Source: an uncultured Mucilaginibacter sp.
Lineage (GTDB): Bacteria > Bacteroidota > Bacteroidia > Sphingobacteriales > Sphingobacteriaceae
Assembly: GCF_946481715.1 (NCBI RefSeq)
Contig: NZ_CAMLOV010000015.1
Span: 1-55,376 of the forward strand
DNA length: 55,376 nt
Direction of reading: 5' to 3'
The notes under the pieces are model-generated. The model searched no databases and was not told where the DNA came from. It worked only from the letters and a program-made list of their open reading frames with translations. This document shows, piece by piece, positions 14,918 to 24,476 of the stretch. How positions within the stretch are numbered: the stretch's first letter is position 1; every line of letters starts with the position of its first letter. A program made the translations under genes and the position numbers.

Positions 14918-15781
14918 TTACAAATCCAACTCGGCCTCGCGTTTTAGCTTGCGCTTTTCAACTACGCCGGCTACCACAATACCTACCTCGTATAAAATGA
15001 AGAGCGGGATACTTACGATGGTCATGGTCATCATATCGGGCGTTGGGGTTATAATTGCCGAAATAATTAATATTACCACAACAGCATAACGCCTGCCTGC
15101 CTTCATAAATTTAGGCGTAAGGATACCAAGGCTGGACAGGATATACACCAGGATAGGCAACTGGAATACGATGCCTGTAGCCAGGGTTAGCGTAGCTACC
15201 GACGACAAGTACGAGTCCATATCGAACAAGTTCTGAATACTTGGGCTTATCGTGTAACTGGACAGGAAGTTAACCGACTCCGGCGTAATTACATAGTAAC
15301 CAAATAAGATACCCAGGACAAACAGGAACGAGGCGTAAAAAACGAAACCGGTAGCAGCTTTCCGTTCCTTTTCGTGCAGGGCGGGCTTCACAAAAAGCCA
15401 GATTTCGTAAAGCAGGTAAGGGAAGCCCAGTGTAATACCTATTAATAAACAGGAGTTTATTTGCAAGGTAAACTGTCCCGCCATTTCGGTATTTATCAGG
15501 CTAATGTTGATCTTGGTGATGCAAAAACCGTCGGAATGCAAAAGGTCGCCCAACTTGCATAGCATGCGGTAGGTCCAAAAATCGGGACGGCTGGGGCCCA
15601 TAATAACGGTATCGAATATAAAACCGTAGAAATAAAACGCGGCGCAGGTAAAAATAACAATGGCGATTGCCGAACGGATAAGGTGCCAGCGCAAAGCCTC
15701 CAAATGGTCGAAAAACGACATCTCGGCTTCCATGTTCTGGCCTTTTTCTTTTATTGCCTTTATTAGTTTGTTATCGCTCAT
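14918..15781 (-). CDS. tatC: Sec-independent (twin-arginine) translocase subunit TatC
   Basis: TatC is the membrane core that recognises twin-arginine signal peptides of folded exported proteins. This 287-residue protein has six predicted membrane segments. Conserved features are MSFFDHLEALRWHLIRS near the N-terminus, PYLLYEIWLFVKPALHEKERK with the key Glu/Phe-Pro region, FQLPILVYIL and AIITPTPDMMTM. An insertion between segments one and two (about residues 60-95) is typical of Bacteroidota. TatA is not nearby. It lies downstream of the accC gene on the same strand. Confidence 0.96.
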   Translation of the reverse strand: MSDNKLIKAIKEKGQNMEAEMSFFDHLEALRWHLIRSAIAIVIFTCAAFYFYGFIFDTVIMGPSRPDFWTYRMLCKLGDLLHSDGFCITKINISLINTEMAGQFTLQINSCLLIGITLGFPYLLYEIWLFVKPALHEKERKAATGFVFYASFLFVLGILFGYYVITPESVNFLSSYTISPSIQNLFDMDSYLSSVATLTLATGIVFQLPILVYILSSLGILTPKFMKAGRRYAVVVILIISAIITPTPDMMTMTIVSIPLFILYEVGIVVAGVVEKRKLKREAELDL

Positions 15782-15856
15782 TATCTTTTTTAAATATCAT
15801 TCCATTAACGCCGGAATGCTATTTACGTTATCTGTTAGCCGGAAAGTTTTTAATTA

Positions 15857-17191
15857 TTAATATTCAAAGGTCTCCATAAACTTAGTAGTAAAGTTACCTG
15901 CCCTAAAATTGGGGTCCTTAAGCAACTTTAAATGGAATGGTATGGTGGTTTTTATGCCCTCAATAACAAACTCGCTCAACGCACGCTCCATAGTTGCCAG
16001 TGCTTCATCGCGCGTTTGCGCCATACATATCACCTTGGCGATCATCGAATCGTAGTTTGGCGGAATGGTATAGCCGCTGTAAACGTGCGTATCTACGCGC
16101 ACACCGTGGCCACCCGGCGAGTGGAAGTTAGTTATTTTACCCGGCGACGGGCGGAAGTTGTTGGCAGGGTCTTCGGCATTGATGCGGCACTCAATAGCGC
16201 ACATGGTTGGCTCGTAGTTTTTACCCGATATCGGGATACCCGCTGCAACTTTTATTTGTTCTTTTATCAGGTCGAAGTTGATCACCTCTTCGGTAACGGG
16301 GTGCTCTACCTGTATACGGGTGTTCATCTCCATAAAGTAGAAGTTGCGGTCTTTATCAACCAAAAACTCTACAGTACCAGCGCCTTCGTACTTAACGGCT
16401 TTGGCGCCTTTTATAGCGGCCTCGCCCATTTTTTTACGCAGTTTCTCGGTCATAAAGGGCGATGGTGCTTCCTCCACCAATTTTTGGTGGCGGCGCTGTA
16501 TCGAACAATCACGTTCAGATAAATGGCAAACTTTGCCGTATTGGTCGCCCACTACCTGTATTTCGATGTGGCGGGGATCCTGTACATATTTTTCGAGGTA
16601 CAAACCATCGTTGCCAAACGCAGCACCAGATTCGGCACGCGCGCTATCCCATGCGTTTTCAAACTCTTCGTCTTTCCAAACAATACGCATACCGCGGCCA
16701 CCGCCACCGGCGGTTGCTTTTAGTATTACCGGGTAACCAATTTTGTTGGCTATAGCGATGCCTGTTTTTATATCAGAAAGTAAGCCTTCGGAACCAGGAA
16801 CGATAGGCACACCGGCCTTTTTCATGGTTTCTTTAGCCGAAGCCTTATCACCCATCCGGTTTATCTGGTCTGCAGTGGCACCTATAAATTTAATGCCGTA
16901 TTCGGCGCAAATGGCAGAGAACTTGGCATTTTCCGAAAGGAAACCATAGCCCGGATGTATTGCATCAGCATTAGTTAACTCGGCAGCGGCTATAATATTA
17001 GGGATATTGAGGTACGAGTCGCGGCTTGCGGGCGGGCCAATACATACGGCCTCATCGGCAAAGCGCACGTGCAGGCTGTCTCTATCAGCAGTTGAATAAA
17101 CCGCAATGGTTTTGATGCCCATTTCCTTACAGGTACGAATAATTCGCAGGGCAATCTCGCCACGGTTGGCTATTAATATTTTTTTAAACAT
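15857..17191 (-). CDS. accC: Biotin carboxylase subunit of acetyl-CoA carboxylase
   Basis: AccC carboxylates biotin on AccB with ATP and bicarbonate, the first step of fatty-acid synthesis. The 444 residues contain the N-terminal [19 protein letters not shown], the ATP-grasp glycine loop [14 protein letters not shown], the metal/active-site block [18 protein letters not shown] and the C-terminal domain. Length is normal. It follows accB by 89 bases, with a short degenerate repeat in the gap, and the pair is co-oriented with fabH and plsX. Confidence 0.97.
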   Translation of the reverse strand: MFKKILIANRGEIALRIIRTCKEMGIKTIAVYSTADRDSLHVRFADEAVCIGPPASRDSYLNIPNIIAAAELTNADAIHPGYGFLSENAKFSAICAEYGIKFIGATADQINRMGDKASAKETMKKAGVPIVPGSEGLLSDIKTGIAIANKIGYPVILKATAGGGGRGMRIVWKDEEFENAWDSARAESGAAFGNDGLYLEKYVQDPRHIEIQVVGDQYGKVCHLSERDCSIQRRHQKLVEEAPSPFMTEKLRKKMGEAAIKGAKAVKYEGAGTVEFLVDKDRNFYFMEMNTRIQVEHPVTEEVINFDLIKEQIKVAAGIPISGKNYEPTMCAIECRINAEDPANNFRPSPGKITNFHSPGGHGVRVDTHVYSGYTIPPNYDSMIAKVICMAQTRDEALATMERALSEFVIEGIKTTIPFHLKLLKDPNFRAGNFTTKFMETFEY

Positions 17192-17194
17192 GAT

Positions 17195-17275
17195 TTTGAT
17201 TTTAGGATTACACCACCTTAAAAAGATTACACCTATTAAAATCTGTATAATCGCTCCTCAATCGGTGAAATCAAC
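17195..17275. repeat. Degenerate ATCGGTGGAATC-type word repeat
   Basis: The accB-accC gap contains variants GATTACACC and AATCGGTGAAATC. The same words occur upstream of pdxA (23470-23535) and downstream of the 2-hydroxyacid dehydrogenase (26895-27005). Confidence 0.4.
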
Positions 17276-17280
17276 AAAAA

Positions 17281-17751
17281 CTACTTAGGTTCAACCAAAA
17301 ACAAAGGCTGGTCGTATTCTACAGGTGATGCATTATCAACCAATATCTTTACAATACGCCCCGATACTTCCGATTCAATTTCATTAAACAGTTTCATCGC
17401 CTCGATAATGCAAAGCACGCTGCCGTTGCTTATCTCGTCGCCTACGTTTACAAATAACGGTTTCTCCGGGGAGGCCGAGCGGTAGAACGTACCAATCATC
17501 GGCGATTTTATGGTAATGTAGTTGCTTGTATCGGCAATAGCTGCAACCGGTTCTGGTGTTGGCGCTACGGCAACCGGGGCTGGTGCCGCTGCTGCTGCCA
17601 GCGGTGCCGCAGGCAAGGTAGCATGGTAAACTGCGGGTGCCGTTTCGTTAGTTTTGATCGTGATCTTGAAGTCCTTTTGTTCGATAGAAACTTCGTTTAC
17701 ACCCGATTTGGAAACAAAGCGTATAAGGTCCTGAATTTGTTTAATATCCAT
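17281..17751 (-). CDS. accB: Biotin carboxyl carrier protein of acetyl-CoA carboxylase
   Basis: AccB carries the biotin that shuttles carboxyl groups to acetyl-CoA. The 156 residues have an N-terminal domain ([19 protein letters not shown]), an Ala/Pro-rich flexible linker (about residues 45-75) and the biotinyl domain, with the biotinylated lysine in [27 protein letters not shown] with the thumb region is also present. It sits between fabH and accC, the usual partners. Confidence 0.97.
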   Translation of the reverse strand: MDIKQIQDLIRFVSKSGVNEVSIEQKDFKITIKTNETAPAVYHATLPAAPLAAAAAPAPVAVAPTPEPVAAIADTSNYITIKSPMIGTFYRSASPEKPLFVNVGDEISNGSVLCIIEAMKLFNEIESEVSGRIVKILVDNASPVEYDQPLFLVEPK

Positions 17752-17789
17752 GTTGGAGCTAATTGGTTTTGGATAAAAGTATATATAAA

Positions 17790-17912
17790 ATATGCAAATG
17801 TGCGGATATGCAAATGTGCAAATGATTTTTAATGAATATATTATTTAACAAGCACAATTTTAAGATGTTTTAAATTTAAAATATGCATATCTGCACATTT
17901 AGAATTTGCACA
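17790..17912. repeat. Degenerate ATGCAAATGTGC-type word repeat, inverted
   Basis: The left part holds tandem variants of ATATGCAAATGTGC, and the right part their complements (GCATATCTGCACATTT, TTTGCACATC). It fills the fabH-accB gap and can fold into a long imperfect hairpin. A shorter relative (GTGTGCAGGTGTGCAG) lies near 7018. Confidence 0.5.
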
Positions 17913-18908
17913 TCAAGAATTATAGGCCCATTTTAAATAAATAGAACCCCAGGTAAACCCACCGCCAAAGGCAGCTAATATCAGGTTGTCGCCTTTTTTA
18001 AATTTGCTTTCCCACTCCCAAAGGCACAATGGAATGGTGCCATTGGTGGTATTGCCGTAACGTTCTATATTAATGATCACCTTATCGGCGCTTACGCCGG
18101 TGCGGTTTGCGGTAGCATCAATAATGCGTTTGTTTGCCTGGTGCGGTACCAGCCATGCAATATCATCAGCAGTGAGGTTGTTGCGCTCCATTACTTCGGC
18201 AGCAACATCGGCCATATTGGTAACGGCAAATTTAAATACCGCCTGCCCCTCCTGATAAGCGTAATGTTCTTTAGCAGCAACAGTTTCGTGCGACGCCGGC
18301 CGCACAGACCCGCCGGCCTTTTGATAAAGGAGCTGCGCTCCCGAACCGTCTGTCTTCAAAATAGAATCCAAGATGCCAAAACCTTCGCTGTTCGGCTCAA
18401 GTAAGGCACAACCGCAGCCATCACCAAAAATGATACAGGTAGCGCGGTCTTCGTAATTGATAATTGATGACATTTTATCACCGCCCACAACTAACACCTT
18501 GGTATGCTTTCCACTCTCTATAAACTGCGCACCGGTAGCCAGCCCAAACAAAAAGCCCGAACAAGCAGCCTGAAGGTCATACCCCCATGCGTTCTTCGCG
18601 CCTATTTTATGAGCCAGTATGTTTGCAGTTGCGGGGAAGGTAAGATCTGGCGTGACGGTGCAAAAAATAATCAGGTCTATTTCCTCTGCGCTAATGCCGC
18701 GTTTTTTCAGCAGGCCCTCTACAGCAGGTACAGCCATTTCAGATGTGCCCATTCCTTCGCCTTTCAATATCCTACGTTCTTTGATACCGGTACGGCTCAT
18801 TATCCACTCGTCGTTGGTATCCACCATCGTTTCCAACTCGTGGTTAGTGAGGACATAATCGGGCACGTAACCATTTACTGCGGTAATAGCGGCATGGATC
18901 TTACTCAT
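17913..18908 (-). CDS. fabH: 3-oxoacyl-[ACP] synthase III
   Basis: FabH starts fatty-acid chains by condensing an acyl-CoA primer with malonyl-ACP. The 331-residue protein has the nucleophile in [12 protein letters not shown], the catalytic His in [11 protein letters not shown] and Asn in [12 protein letters not shown], in thiolase order. It starts six bases after plsX, an operon-like join. Branched-chain primer preference is likely in this phylum but cannot be read from the sequence. Confidence 0.97.
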   Translation of the reverse strand: MSKIHAAITAVNGYVPDYVLTNHELETMVDTNDEWIMSRTGIKERRILKGEGMGTSEMAVPAVEGLLKKRGISAEEIDLIIFCTVTPDLTFPATANILAHKIGAKNAWGYDLQAACSGFLFGLATGAQFIESGKHTKVLVVGGDKMSSIINYEDRATCIIFGDGCGCALLEPNSEGFGILDSILKTDGSGAQLLYQKAGGSVRPASHETVAAKEHYAYQEGQAVFKFAVTNMADVAAEVMERNNLTADDIAWLVPHQANKRIIDATANRTGVSADKVIINIERYGNTTNGTIPLCLWEWESKFKKGDNLILAAFGGGFTWGSIYLKWAYNS

Positions 18909-18914
18909 ATTTTT

Positions 18915-19853
18915 TTACTGAAAAGCCTGTTTAATTTTATCGATAAGGTTGGTCTCGATCATGTTTTTTGATAAAAGCACCATGTTCTTTATCGCTTCGG
19001 GGCTGGAGATACCATGGCCCACTACAACCGGCGCATTAACCCCCAAAATAGGGCTGCCTCCGTATTGCTCATAATTAAAGCGGTCGAAAAACTCGTCTTT
19101 CAATCTTTTCTTTAAGGTAATCACATAAAACGATTCGGCAAGCTTCAGTATCACATTACCTGTAAAACCGTCGCAAACTACTACATCGTTGTTGTCTTCG
19201 AACAGGTCGCGCCCTTCTATGTTACCCACAAAGTTAAACAACTTGGTATCGCGCATTAAAGGGTAAGTGGCCTGGCAAAGTAAATTGCCTTTTTCTTCCT
19301 CCTCACCGATGTTCATCAGGGCGATGCGGGGATTTGGAATGTTATAAACCGATTCGGCAAGCAGGCTGCCCAATACGCCAAACTGCACAAGCACATCGGG
19401 CTTGCAATCGGCATTGGCGCCTACATCCAAAATAATACCCAAACCGCCTTTCAGTTTGGGTACAATGGTTGTCATTGCCGGGCGTATAACACCCGGTATA
19501 GTTTTTACGCTGAACATGGCCCCTACCAACATTGCCCCGGTATTGCCTGCCGATGAAAAAGCTTGTATGCTATTTTCTTTAAGCATTTTAAAGCCCACAG
19601 CAATGCTGGAGTCGGGCTTTTGTACAATGGCCTTGGTAGGGTGTTCGCCCATGGTAATAACTTCGGTTGTGTGCACAAACTCGAAGTTATCGGGGCTAAA
19701 ATTATTTTCCTGAAGAATAGTAACTGCGATATCCCTATCGCCAATAAGCACTATTTTTTGGCCGGCAGAGAGCGTTTTACACGCTTCTATCGCTCCTAAA
19801 ACGGCCGCCTTGGGGGCGTAATCACCGCCCATTATATCTAAGCCAATCTTCAT
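18915..19853 (-). CDS. plsX: Phosphate acyltransferase PlsX
   Basis: PlsX makes acyl-phosphate from acyl-ACP for PlsY, the first acyltransferase of phospholipid synthesis. The 312 residues begin with MKIGLDIMGGDYAPKA and include AFSSAGNTGAMLVGA and VVCDGFTGNVILKLAE, all typical. It lies between rpmF and fabH, which is the conserved order in many bacteria and links lipid synthesis to ribosome supply. Confidence 0.97.
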   Translation of the reverse strand: MKIGLDIMGGDYAPKAAVLGAIEACKTLSAGQKIVLIGDRDIAVTILQENNFSPDNFEFVHTTEVITMGEHPTKAIVQKPDSSIAVGFKMLKENSIQAFSSAGNTGAMLVGAMFSVKTIPGVIRPAMTTIVPKLKGGLGIILDVGANADCKPDVLVQFGVLGSLLAESVYNIPNPRIALMNIGEEEEKGNLLCQATYPLMRDTKLFNFVGNIEGRDLFEDNNDVVVCDGFTGNVILKLAESFYVITLKKRLKDEFFDRFNYEQYGGSPILGVNAPVVVGHGISSPEAIKNMVLLSKNMIETNLIDKIKQAFQ

Positions 19854-19867
19854 TTCAGAAAATTAAC

Positions 19868-20059
19868 TTATACAGCTACTGCTTTCTCTATTAGGATTTT
19901 ACCGTTGAAGTAAACGTTACCATCAACAGTGTAAGCACGGTGCGGCAAATGTACAGCGCCGGTAGTTTGGCAGGTAGTTAAGGTTGGCGCTAACGCTTTA
20001 TCGTGCGTACGGCGTTTATCTCTTCTCGATTTCGAAATTTTTCTTTTTGGATGTGGCAT
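19868..20059 (-). CDS. rpmF: 50S ribosomal protein L32
   Basis: The 63-residue basic protein opens with MPHPKRKISKSRRDKRRTH, the L32 hallmark. The central region keeps only one cysteine (TTCQTTGAVHLPHR), so this is the form without the four-cysteine zinc site. That form is common in Bacteroidota. It is placed between yceD and plsX as usual. Confidence 0.96.
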   Translation of the reverse strand: MPHPKRKISKSRRDKRRTHDKALAPTLTTCQTTGAVHLPHRAYTVDGNVYFNGKILIEKAVAV

Positions 20060-20075
20060 GATCCTGTTGTTTAAT

Positions 20076-20597
20076 TTACTTTAATTTTTTCAGAGCGTCC
20101 CATCTTGGGTCTATTTTCTCTGCTTGTTCGTCATTTACCGATAGCTTGTTTAAGCTATCAAGCATTTCCTCGTCGCACTGCTTCCCGTCGCCCTGGTTGC
20201 TGCATAAAGCAACAAACGGCATGGCAACGTTTACATATTCATATATCAGCCCAGCAATATTGATCTCATGATCATTTTTACCGAGGGTAATAATTTCGTC
20301 GTCTTCGCCCATTTCCTCTTCGCTAAAACGGGCAATCTGCTGCTCCTGTATATCAATGGGTTGTTGATATTCTGACAAGCATTTATCACAAGTGGCCGTA
20401 ACGGCACCAGTGATATCGAAGTTGAGGATAAGCATAGTTTCCTGCTTGTCCAACTCAACTTTACAAATCAAACTGGCTTTTTTAACCAGCGAATATTCAA
20501 ACTCGTTAAAAAACTCCTCCCCTATTTGATATTCAAAAAGGTGCTTACCCAGCTTTAAGCCGGTAAAAGGGATTGAATATGTCCGTAGCAATTTCAA
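20076..20597 (-). CDS. yceD: YceD-family protein (DUF177), large-ribosomal-subunit-associated
   Basis: YceD/DUF177 proteins lie upstream of rpmF and are linked to 23S rRNA accumulation. The protein contains TCDKCLSEY and a second cysteine pair in CSNQGDGKQC, which together could bind zinc, and the acidic segment EEEMGEDDEIITL. I chose TTG at 20597 (MKLLRTYSIPFTGLKLG), which matches the usual N-terminus. The more upstream TTG at 20618 overlaps a promoter -7 box. It is the first gene of the yceD-rpmF-plsX-fabH-accBC cluster. Confidence 0.88.
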   Translation of the reverse strand: MKLLRTYSIPFTGLKLGKHLFEYQIGEEFFNEFEYSLVKKASLICKVELDKQETMLILNFDITGAVTATCDKCLSEYQQPIDIQEQQIARFSEEEMGEDDEIITLGKNDHEINIAGLIYEYVNVAMPFVALCSNQGDGKQCDEEMLDSLNKLSVNDEQAEKIDPRWDALKKLK

Positions 20598-20615
20598 TGA
20601 GCAACAATTAGCCCG

Positions 20616-20623
20616 CAAATGTA
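20616..20623 (-). promoter_or_regulatory. -7 box (TACATTTG) of the yceD-rpmF-plsX cluster
   Basis: The minus strand reads TACATTTG, a full TAnnTTTG match, 18 bases before the chosen TTG start. No clear TTG is seen 20 bases upstream; GTTT lies close to that position. Confidence 0.55.
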
Positions 20624-20798
20624 GGTAAAATTACTAAAACTGGAAACTGTTTTTTTTAAATAGAAATGAGGTTATAAACAATCCTATTAAGAGCGGCAAG
20701 ATGGCGAGAATTAAGGAGCAAGAACAAGTGCTGCCAGGCTGATTAAGGATGAATATTTGCAATGATTTTTTACTTATTTTAGCTTCAAATTTTGAGTG

Positions 20799-21080
20799 AT
20801 GAAAAAAACCCTACTCCTTTTTTTTGTAATATTAATGCTTGCATCTTGCAGTGGCTGGAGTCCCGAATACAAACAAAGTGTAAAAGACACCATAACCACA
20901 CGGCTTAAGCTAAACTTGCCCGGCGCGGCGGGCACAAAACAGCAAAAAGCAGAGCTTTGCGATTGCATGCTGAAGGTTTTTGAAAAAACTTACCCCAGCC
21001 AACTCCCCGAAACCGGCCTACCAAAAGATACCCTGAGGAAGGCTTTTTACCACTGCTGCCCCTGGATACAGAAAATATAG
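20799..21080 (+). CDS. Small lipoprotein of unknown function
   Basis: The 93 residues start MKKTLLLFFVILM and reach a lipobox, LASC, so the mature protein is lipid-anchored at about Cys18. A later KAELCDCMLKVFEK segment and YHCCPWI suggest paired cysteines. The layout of a helix with CDC and a C-terminal CC is seen in small Bacteroidota lipoproteins of unknown role. ATG at 20799 follows a GTG three bases upstream. Confidence 0.65.
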   Translation: MKKTLLLFFVILMLASCSGWSPEYKQSVKDTITTRLKLNLPGAAGTKQQKAELCDCMLKVFEKTYPSQLPETGLPKDTLRKAFYHCCPWIQKI

Positions 21081-21082
21081 TA

Positions 21083-21125
21083 GGTCATGGTTCACAGCGG
21101 ATGGTTCATGGCTCAGCAGCGCAAC
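21083..21125. repeat. Degenerate ATGGTTCACAGC-type word repeat
   Basis: The spacer reads as words GGTTCACAGCGGATGG and TTCATGGCTCAGCAGCG. Matching words lie between panC and panD at 35703-35825 (ATGGTTCATAGCAGATGG). Confidence 0.45.
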
Positions 21126-21149
21126 TACTTACCGCTATCCGCTCACCAG

Positions 21150-22334
21150 TTATATCTTCAGCCTGATATTTATCTTTTGCAGCAACCCGGCCAACCAAAC
21201 AATTGCCAATGCAAACAATAGCGAGCGAATAAGACCGCCGGTGCCCTGGTCGAAATACTGGGGATAGTTAAAGTTACTCATTTGGTACATGGGGTAAAAT
21301 AAATACGGCAGCAGGTAACAGGTAAAAGTATTGGTGCCGGCCGGCTCAATCACCTTAAACCAATGGTACTTTTTGCAGGTATCTACCACAAAAACAAATA
21401 TGGCGTAAACAATAAGGCTTATGCCGGTGCAAATGAGCACCCAGGATGGCGTATCGCGCGCTTTGGAGATGCCCCCGCTAAAATAGCGCACAATAAAGCC
21501 CATGTTAAACAATATAATGGCTATTAAAAACATGGCCACCCATAGCATTTTCAGCTCGCCGTTTTGGGTGAGGCGGATGTACAATACCGAAACAAATATC
21601 CCCGCCATAGTAAAGGCCTGCATGGCGCCGTTGCCCGATATCCATACGTATTTTTGTATCGGCGCCAAAAAATTCAGCAGCCCAAAATGGTAGTCGATAT
21701 TAAAAAACATAAAGAAAAGCCAGGCCGTGGCCTGTACCCATAGCGCCCCGTTGGAGTAATGGTAAATAAAAGCACAAACCAGGTATGCCCAGCCAATAAG
21801 CCCCAAAATGCCCCACCAGGTTAAATGCAGCCAGGGGTGCCCCGGGTCAGAGCTTTTATAAATTATACATACAACTATCAGCAGCGCAATGCCAAAACCC
21901 TGGCACACGTAGCGTTTAAGAAGCGATGTGGTTTTGCTGTAATCAATAAAAATAAAAAAGAAGCTGAACGTTGCCAGGCTATCCCACACAGGGCGCGGCA
22001 AAATAGCATGCGCCTCGTCATACGTTTCCATATTGGCATGGAAGAAACCGATAAACACCAATGCAAAGGAGCGCATGATAATGCGCATAGGTATTTTGGC
22101 ATCCTCCTTTTTAGAACGGTGCTCAAAAGCATACGGGATGGCCAAGCCCACTATAAACAAAAAGGCAGGGAATATCGTATCGGCTAATCCTAATCCATCG
22201 GCATTTACTGCAGTGTGTTTAAGCCATTCGGGCGTATTGGGTACGCCGTCGAGATCATTCACAAAGATCATCAGGAACATAGTAACCGCACGAAACGCAT
22301 CAATTGATCTAATGCGATTAATTAAATTACTCAT
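21150..22334 (-). CDS. DUF5009/heparan-alpha-glucosaminide acetyltransferase-like membrane protein
   Basis: The 394-residue protein has about ten membrane segments. It opens with RIRSIDAFRAVTMFLMIFVND, the conserved start of the COG4299/DUF5009 group related to heparan-alpha-glucosaminide N-acetyltransferase, and includes ADTIFPAFLFIVGLAIPYA. These proteins are thought to acetylate sugars across a membrane with cytosolic acetyl-CoA; the substrate here is unknown. It stands alone, divergent from the 20799 lipoprotein only in the sense that both end at the same spacer. Confidence 0.82.
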   Translation of the reverse strand: MSNLINRIRSIDAFRAVTMFLMIFVNDLDGVPNTPEWLKHTAVNADGLGLADTIFPAFLFIVGLAIPYAFEHRSKKEDAKIPMRIIMRSFALVFIGFFHANMETYDEAHAILPRPVWDSLATFSFFFIFIDYSKTTSLLKRYVCQGFGIALLIVVCIIYKSSDPGHPWLHLTWWGILGLIGWAYLVCAFIYHYSNGALWVQATAWLFFMFFNIDYHFGLLNFLAPIQKYVWISGNGAMQAFTMAGIFVSVLYIRLTQNGELKMLWVAMFLIAIILFNMGFIVRYFSGGISKARDTPSWVLICTGISLIVYAIFVFVVDTCKKYHWFKVIEPAGTNTFTCYLLPYLFYPMYQMSNFNYPQYFDQGTGGLIRSLLFALAIVWLAGLLQKINIRLKI

Positions 22335-22413
22335 TAAACAGGCAAATGAATTTTAGAGATAAATGTTTTAACTAAACGGCAATTTGGTTAAAACATTATC
22401 AATAAAAGGGGTT

Positions 22414-23469
22414 TTAGTCCCTATCCCGACTCAGTTTAGAGAATAATAAGGGGTTTTCGTTTAGTTCGGCAGTCTCGCGGCGGTGCTTAATAATGTGTAT
22501 GGCGGTAAACAAGGCCTCCCGGAAAGACACCTCCGAGGCCATGTTTTTACCGGCAATGTCATAGGCGGTGCCATGGTCTGGCGAGGTACGTACAAAGCTT
22601 AGCCCTGCGGTGTAATTTACCCCGGATTCGAATGCAATTGTTTTGAAAGGGATAAGGCCCTGGTCGTGGTACATGGCCAAAACGGCATCAAATTGCAGGT
22701 AAGTCCCATTTGCAAAAAAGCCATCGGCAGAGTATGGCCCAAAGGCCAAAACATCATGCGCCCGGGCCTCTTCAATGGCTGGGATAATTACGTCGTTTTC
22801 TTCGGAGCCTATTAGCCCGTTATCGCTGGCATGCGGGTTAAGCCCAAGCACAGCAATTTTGGGCTTCCGTATCCAAAAGTCGTCGCGCAGGCTGCTGTGC
22901 ATCAGCTTTAGCTTGGCAATTATTTTTTCGGTAGTAATGCTCTCCGCAATTTTTGATACTGGGATATGCCCTGTAACCACGCCAACGCGCAGGGTTTCGC
23001 TCACTAAAAACATTAAGGATTCATCGGCATTATCGCGCGACTGCAAATACTCGGTATGCCCCGGGAAGCTAAACTCTTCGTTCTGTATATTGTCTTTATT
23101 GATAGGTGCAGTAACCAATCCGTCTATCATTCCGCTCAACAGGTCGTCGGTAGCGCGTTGCAGGGATAGGTAGGCATATTTGCCGCCATCGGCAGTTACC
23201 GTGCCCGGTTCTATACGTACATCTTCTTCCCAGCAGTTGATCATGTTGGCGCGCTTTACAATTGCTTGCGATGTATCGCCTATAACATTAAAATTTAGCT
23301 CGTTGATATGCGTAGCGCGGCGGTGGAACGATGCCACCTTTGTATGCCCGTAAACAATGGGGGTGCAGTAATCGTATATTTTTGTATCGGCCAGGGTTTT
23401 GATGATTATCTCTAACCCAATACCGTTTACATCGCCAATACTTATGCCTATTTTAGGTTTGTCGCTCAT
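22414..23469 (-). CDS. pdxA: 4-hydroxythreonine-4-phosphate dehydrogenase
   Basis: PdxA oxidises 4-phosphohydroxythreonine in the DXP-dependent route to pyridoxal phosphate. The protein (351 residues from the chosen start) has KIGISIGDVNGIGLEI, VTAPINKDNI, FPGHTEYL, VTGHIPVSKI with the first metal-binding His, GLNPHASDNGLIGSEE, MYHDQGLIPFK with a second metal-binding His and ISGSPDHGTA-like RTSPDHGTAYDIAG. ATG at 23469 (MSDKPKIGI) is preferred over the longer frame to 23526, which would add an odd, repeat-derived N-terminus. Confidence 0.96.
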   Translation of the reverse strand: MSDKPKIGISIGDVNGIGLEIIIKTLADTKIYDYCTPIVYGHTKVASFHRRATHINELNFNVIGDTSQAIVKRANMINCWEEDVRIEPGTVTADGGKYAYLSLQRATDDLLSGMIDGLVTAPINKDNIQNEEFSFPGHTEYLQSRDNADESLMFLVSETLRVGVVTGHIPVSKIAESITTEKIIAKLKLMHSSLRDDFWIRKPKIAVLGLNPHASDNGLIGSEENDVIIPAIEEARAHDVLAFGPYSADGFFANGTYLQFDAVLAMYHDQGLIPFKTIAFESGVNYTAGLSFVRTSPDHGTAYDIAGKNMASEVSFREALFTAIHIIKHRRETAELNENPLLFSKLSRDRD

Positions 23470-23535
23470 GATTTTATGATTGCACCGATTATATTTTGCG
23501 ATTCCACCGATCTGTGATGATTTCACCGATTACTC
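23470..23535. repeat. Degenerate ATCGGTGGAATC-type word repeat
   Basis: On the minus strand it contains AATCGGTGAAATC and ATCGGTGGAATCGC, then TAATCGGTGCAATC. It lies directly upstream of the pdxA start and is shared with 26895-27005. Confidence 0.5.
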
Positions 23536-23696
23536 GGGGAAACTAATTACAAGGCAGAAAAGCTATTGTCGGTTAGTAATTGCTTTAAGCTTTGCGCTTT
23601 AGGCGGTCTGCTTAATATGCAAATAAAAAGATTTTAAGTTTATAATTCCTTAATAAAGCGCAAATATGCCTTAATTTGCTTAAATATACTTTGATA

Positions 23697-24476
23697 ATGA
23701 CATTGGTAAGAGCAAAAAAACATTTAGGGCAGCACTTTCTTACTGATAAAAATATAGCTCAAAAAATTGTGGAGAGCCTGCGCCCTGCCGATAAATACAG
23801 GCAGGTGTTGGAAGTTGGCCCGGGCATGGGCATCCTGTCGGACTTCCTGCTGCAAAAGCCCGAATACGAGGTTTTTTTGATAGATATTGATACCGAATCG
23901 TACACCTTCCTCCAAAAAAAATACCCGGCTTTAGGTACGCATTTAATTAACGCAGATTTTTTGGAACTGGATTTCGCTGCTACATTTGAAGAGAAAATAG
24001 CAGTAATAGGGAATTTCCCTTACAACATTTCCAGCCAGATACTCTTTAAAATATTGGATAACCGGGAGCGTGTGGTTGAAGTAGTAGGCATGTTTCAAAA
24101 AGAAGTTGCCGAACGTTGCGCCAGCAAACCTGGCAGTAAAGAGTACGGCATCCTAAGTGTTTTTCTGCAGGCCTATTACAAAGTGGAGTATTTGTTCACC
24201 GTGAAAGCTGGTGTATTTAATCCGCCACCAAAGGTATTATCCGCCGTTATCCGCCTAACCCGTAACGAAACCGGAACCCTTGGTTGCGATGAAAAACTGT
24301 TTTGGCAAGTGGTAAAAGCGGGCTTTAACCAGCGGCGCAAAACCTTGCGCAACGCATTGTCGTCCCTCATCAACAAAGAAAAAATGACGGAAGATAAAAC
24401 GCTGGACCTTCGTGCCGAGCGCCTAAGCGTGGAAGATTTTGTGCGGTTGACGAATGAGATAACGGCGAATAAATGA
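23697..24476 (+). CDS. rsmA: 16S rRNA (adenine1518/1519-N6) dimethyltransferase
   Basis: RsmA (KsgA) dimethylates two adenines in helix 45 of 16S rRNA late in 30S assembly. The protein (259 residues) shows VRAKKHLGQHFLTDKN, the SAM loop EVGPGMGILSDFL, the catalytic NFPYNISSQI (motif IV, usually N(I/L)PY) and the C-terminal GFNQRRKTLRNAL. ATG at 23697 matches the usual start; the longer frame to 23676 adds seven residues that are not conserved. It is divergent from pdxA. Confidence 0.96.
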   Translation: MTLVRAKKHLGQHFLTDKNIAQKIVESLRPADKYRQVLEVGPGMGILSDFLLQKPEYEVFLIDIDTESYTFLQKKYPALGTHLINADFLELDFAATFEEKIAVIGNFPYNISSQILFKILDNRERVVEVVGMFQKEVAERCASKPGSKEYGILSVFLQAYYKVEYLFTVKAGVFNPPPKVLSAVIRLTRNETGTLGCDEKLFWQVVKAGFNQRRKTLRNALSSLINKEKMTEDKTLDLRAERLSVEDFVRLTNEITANK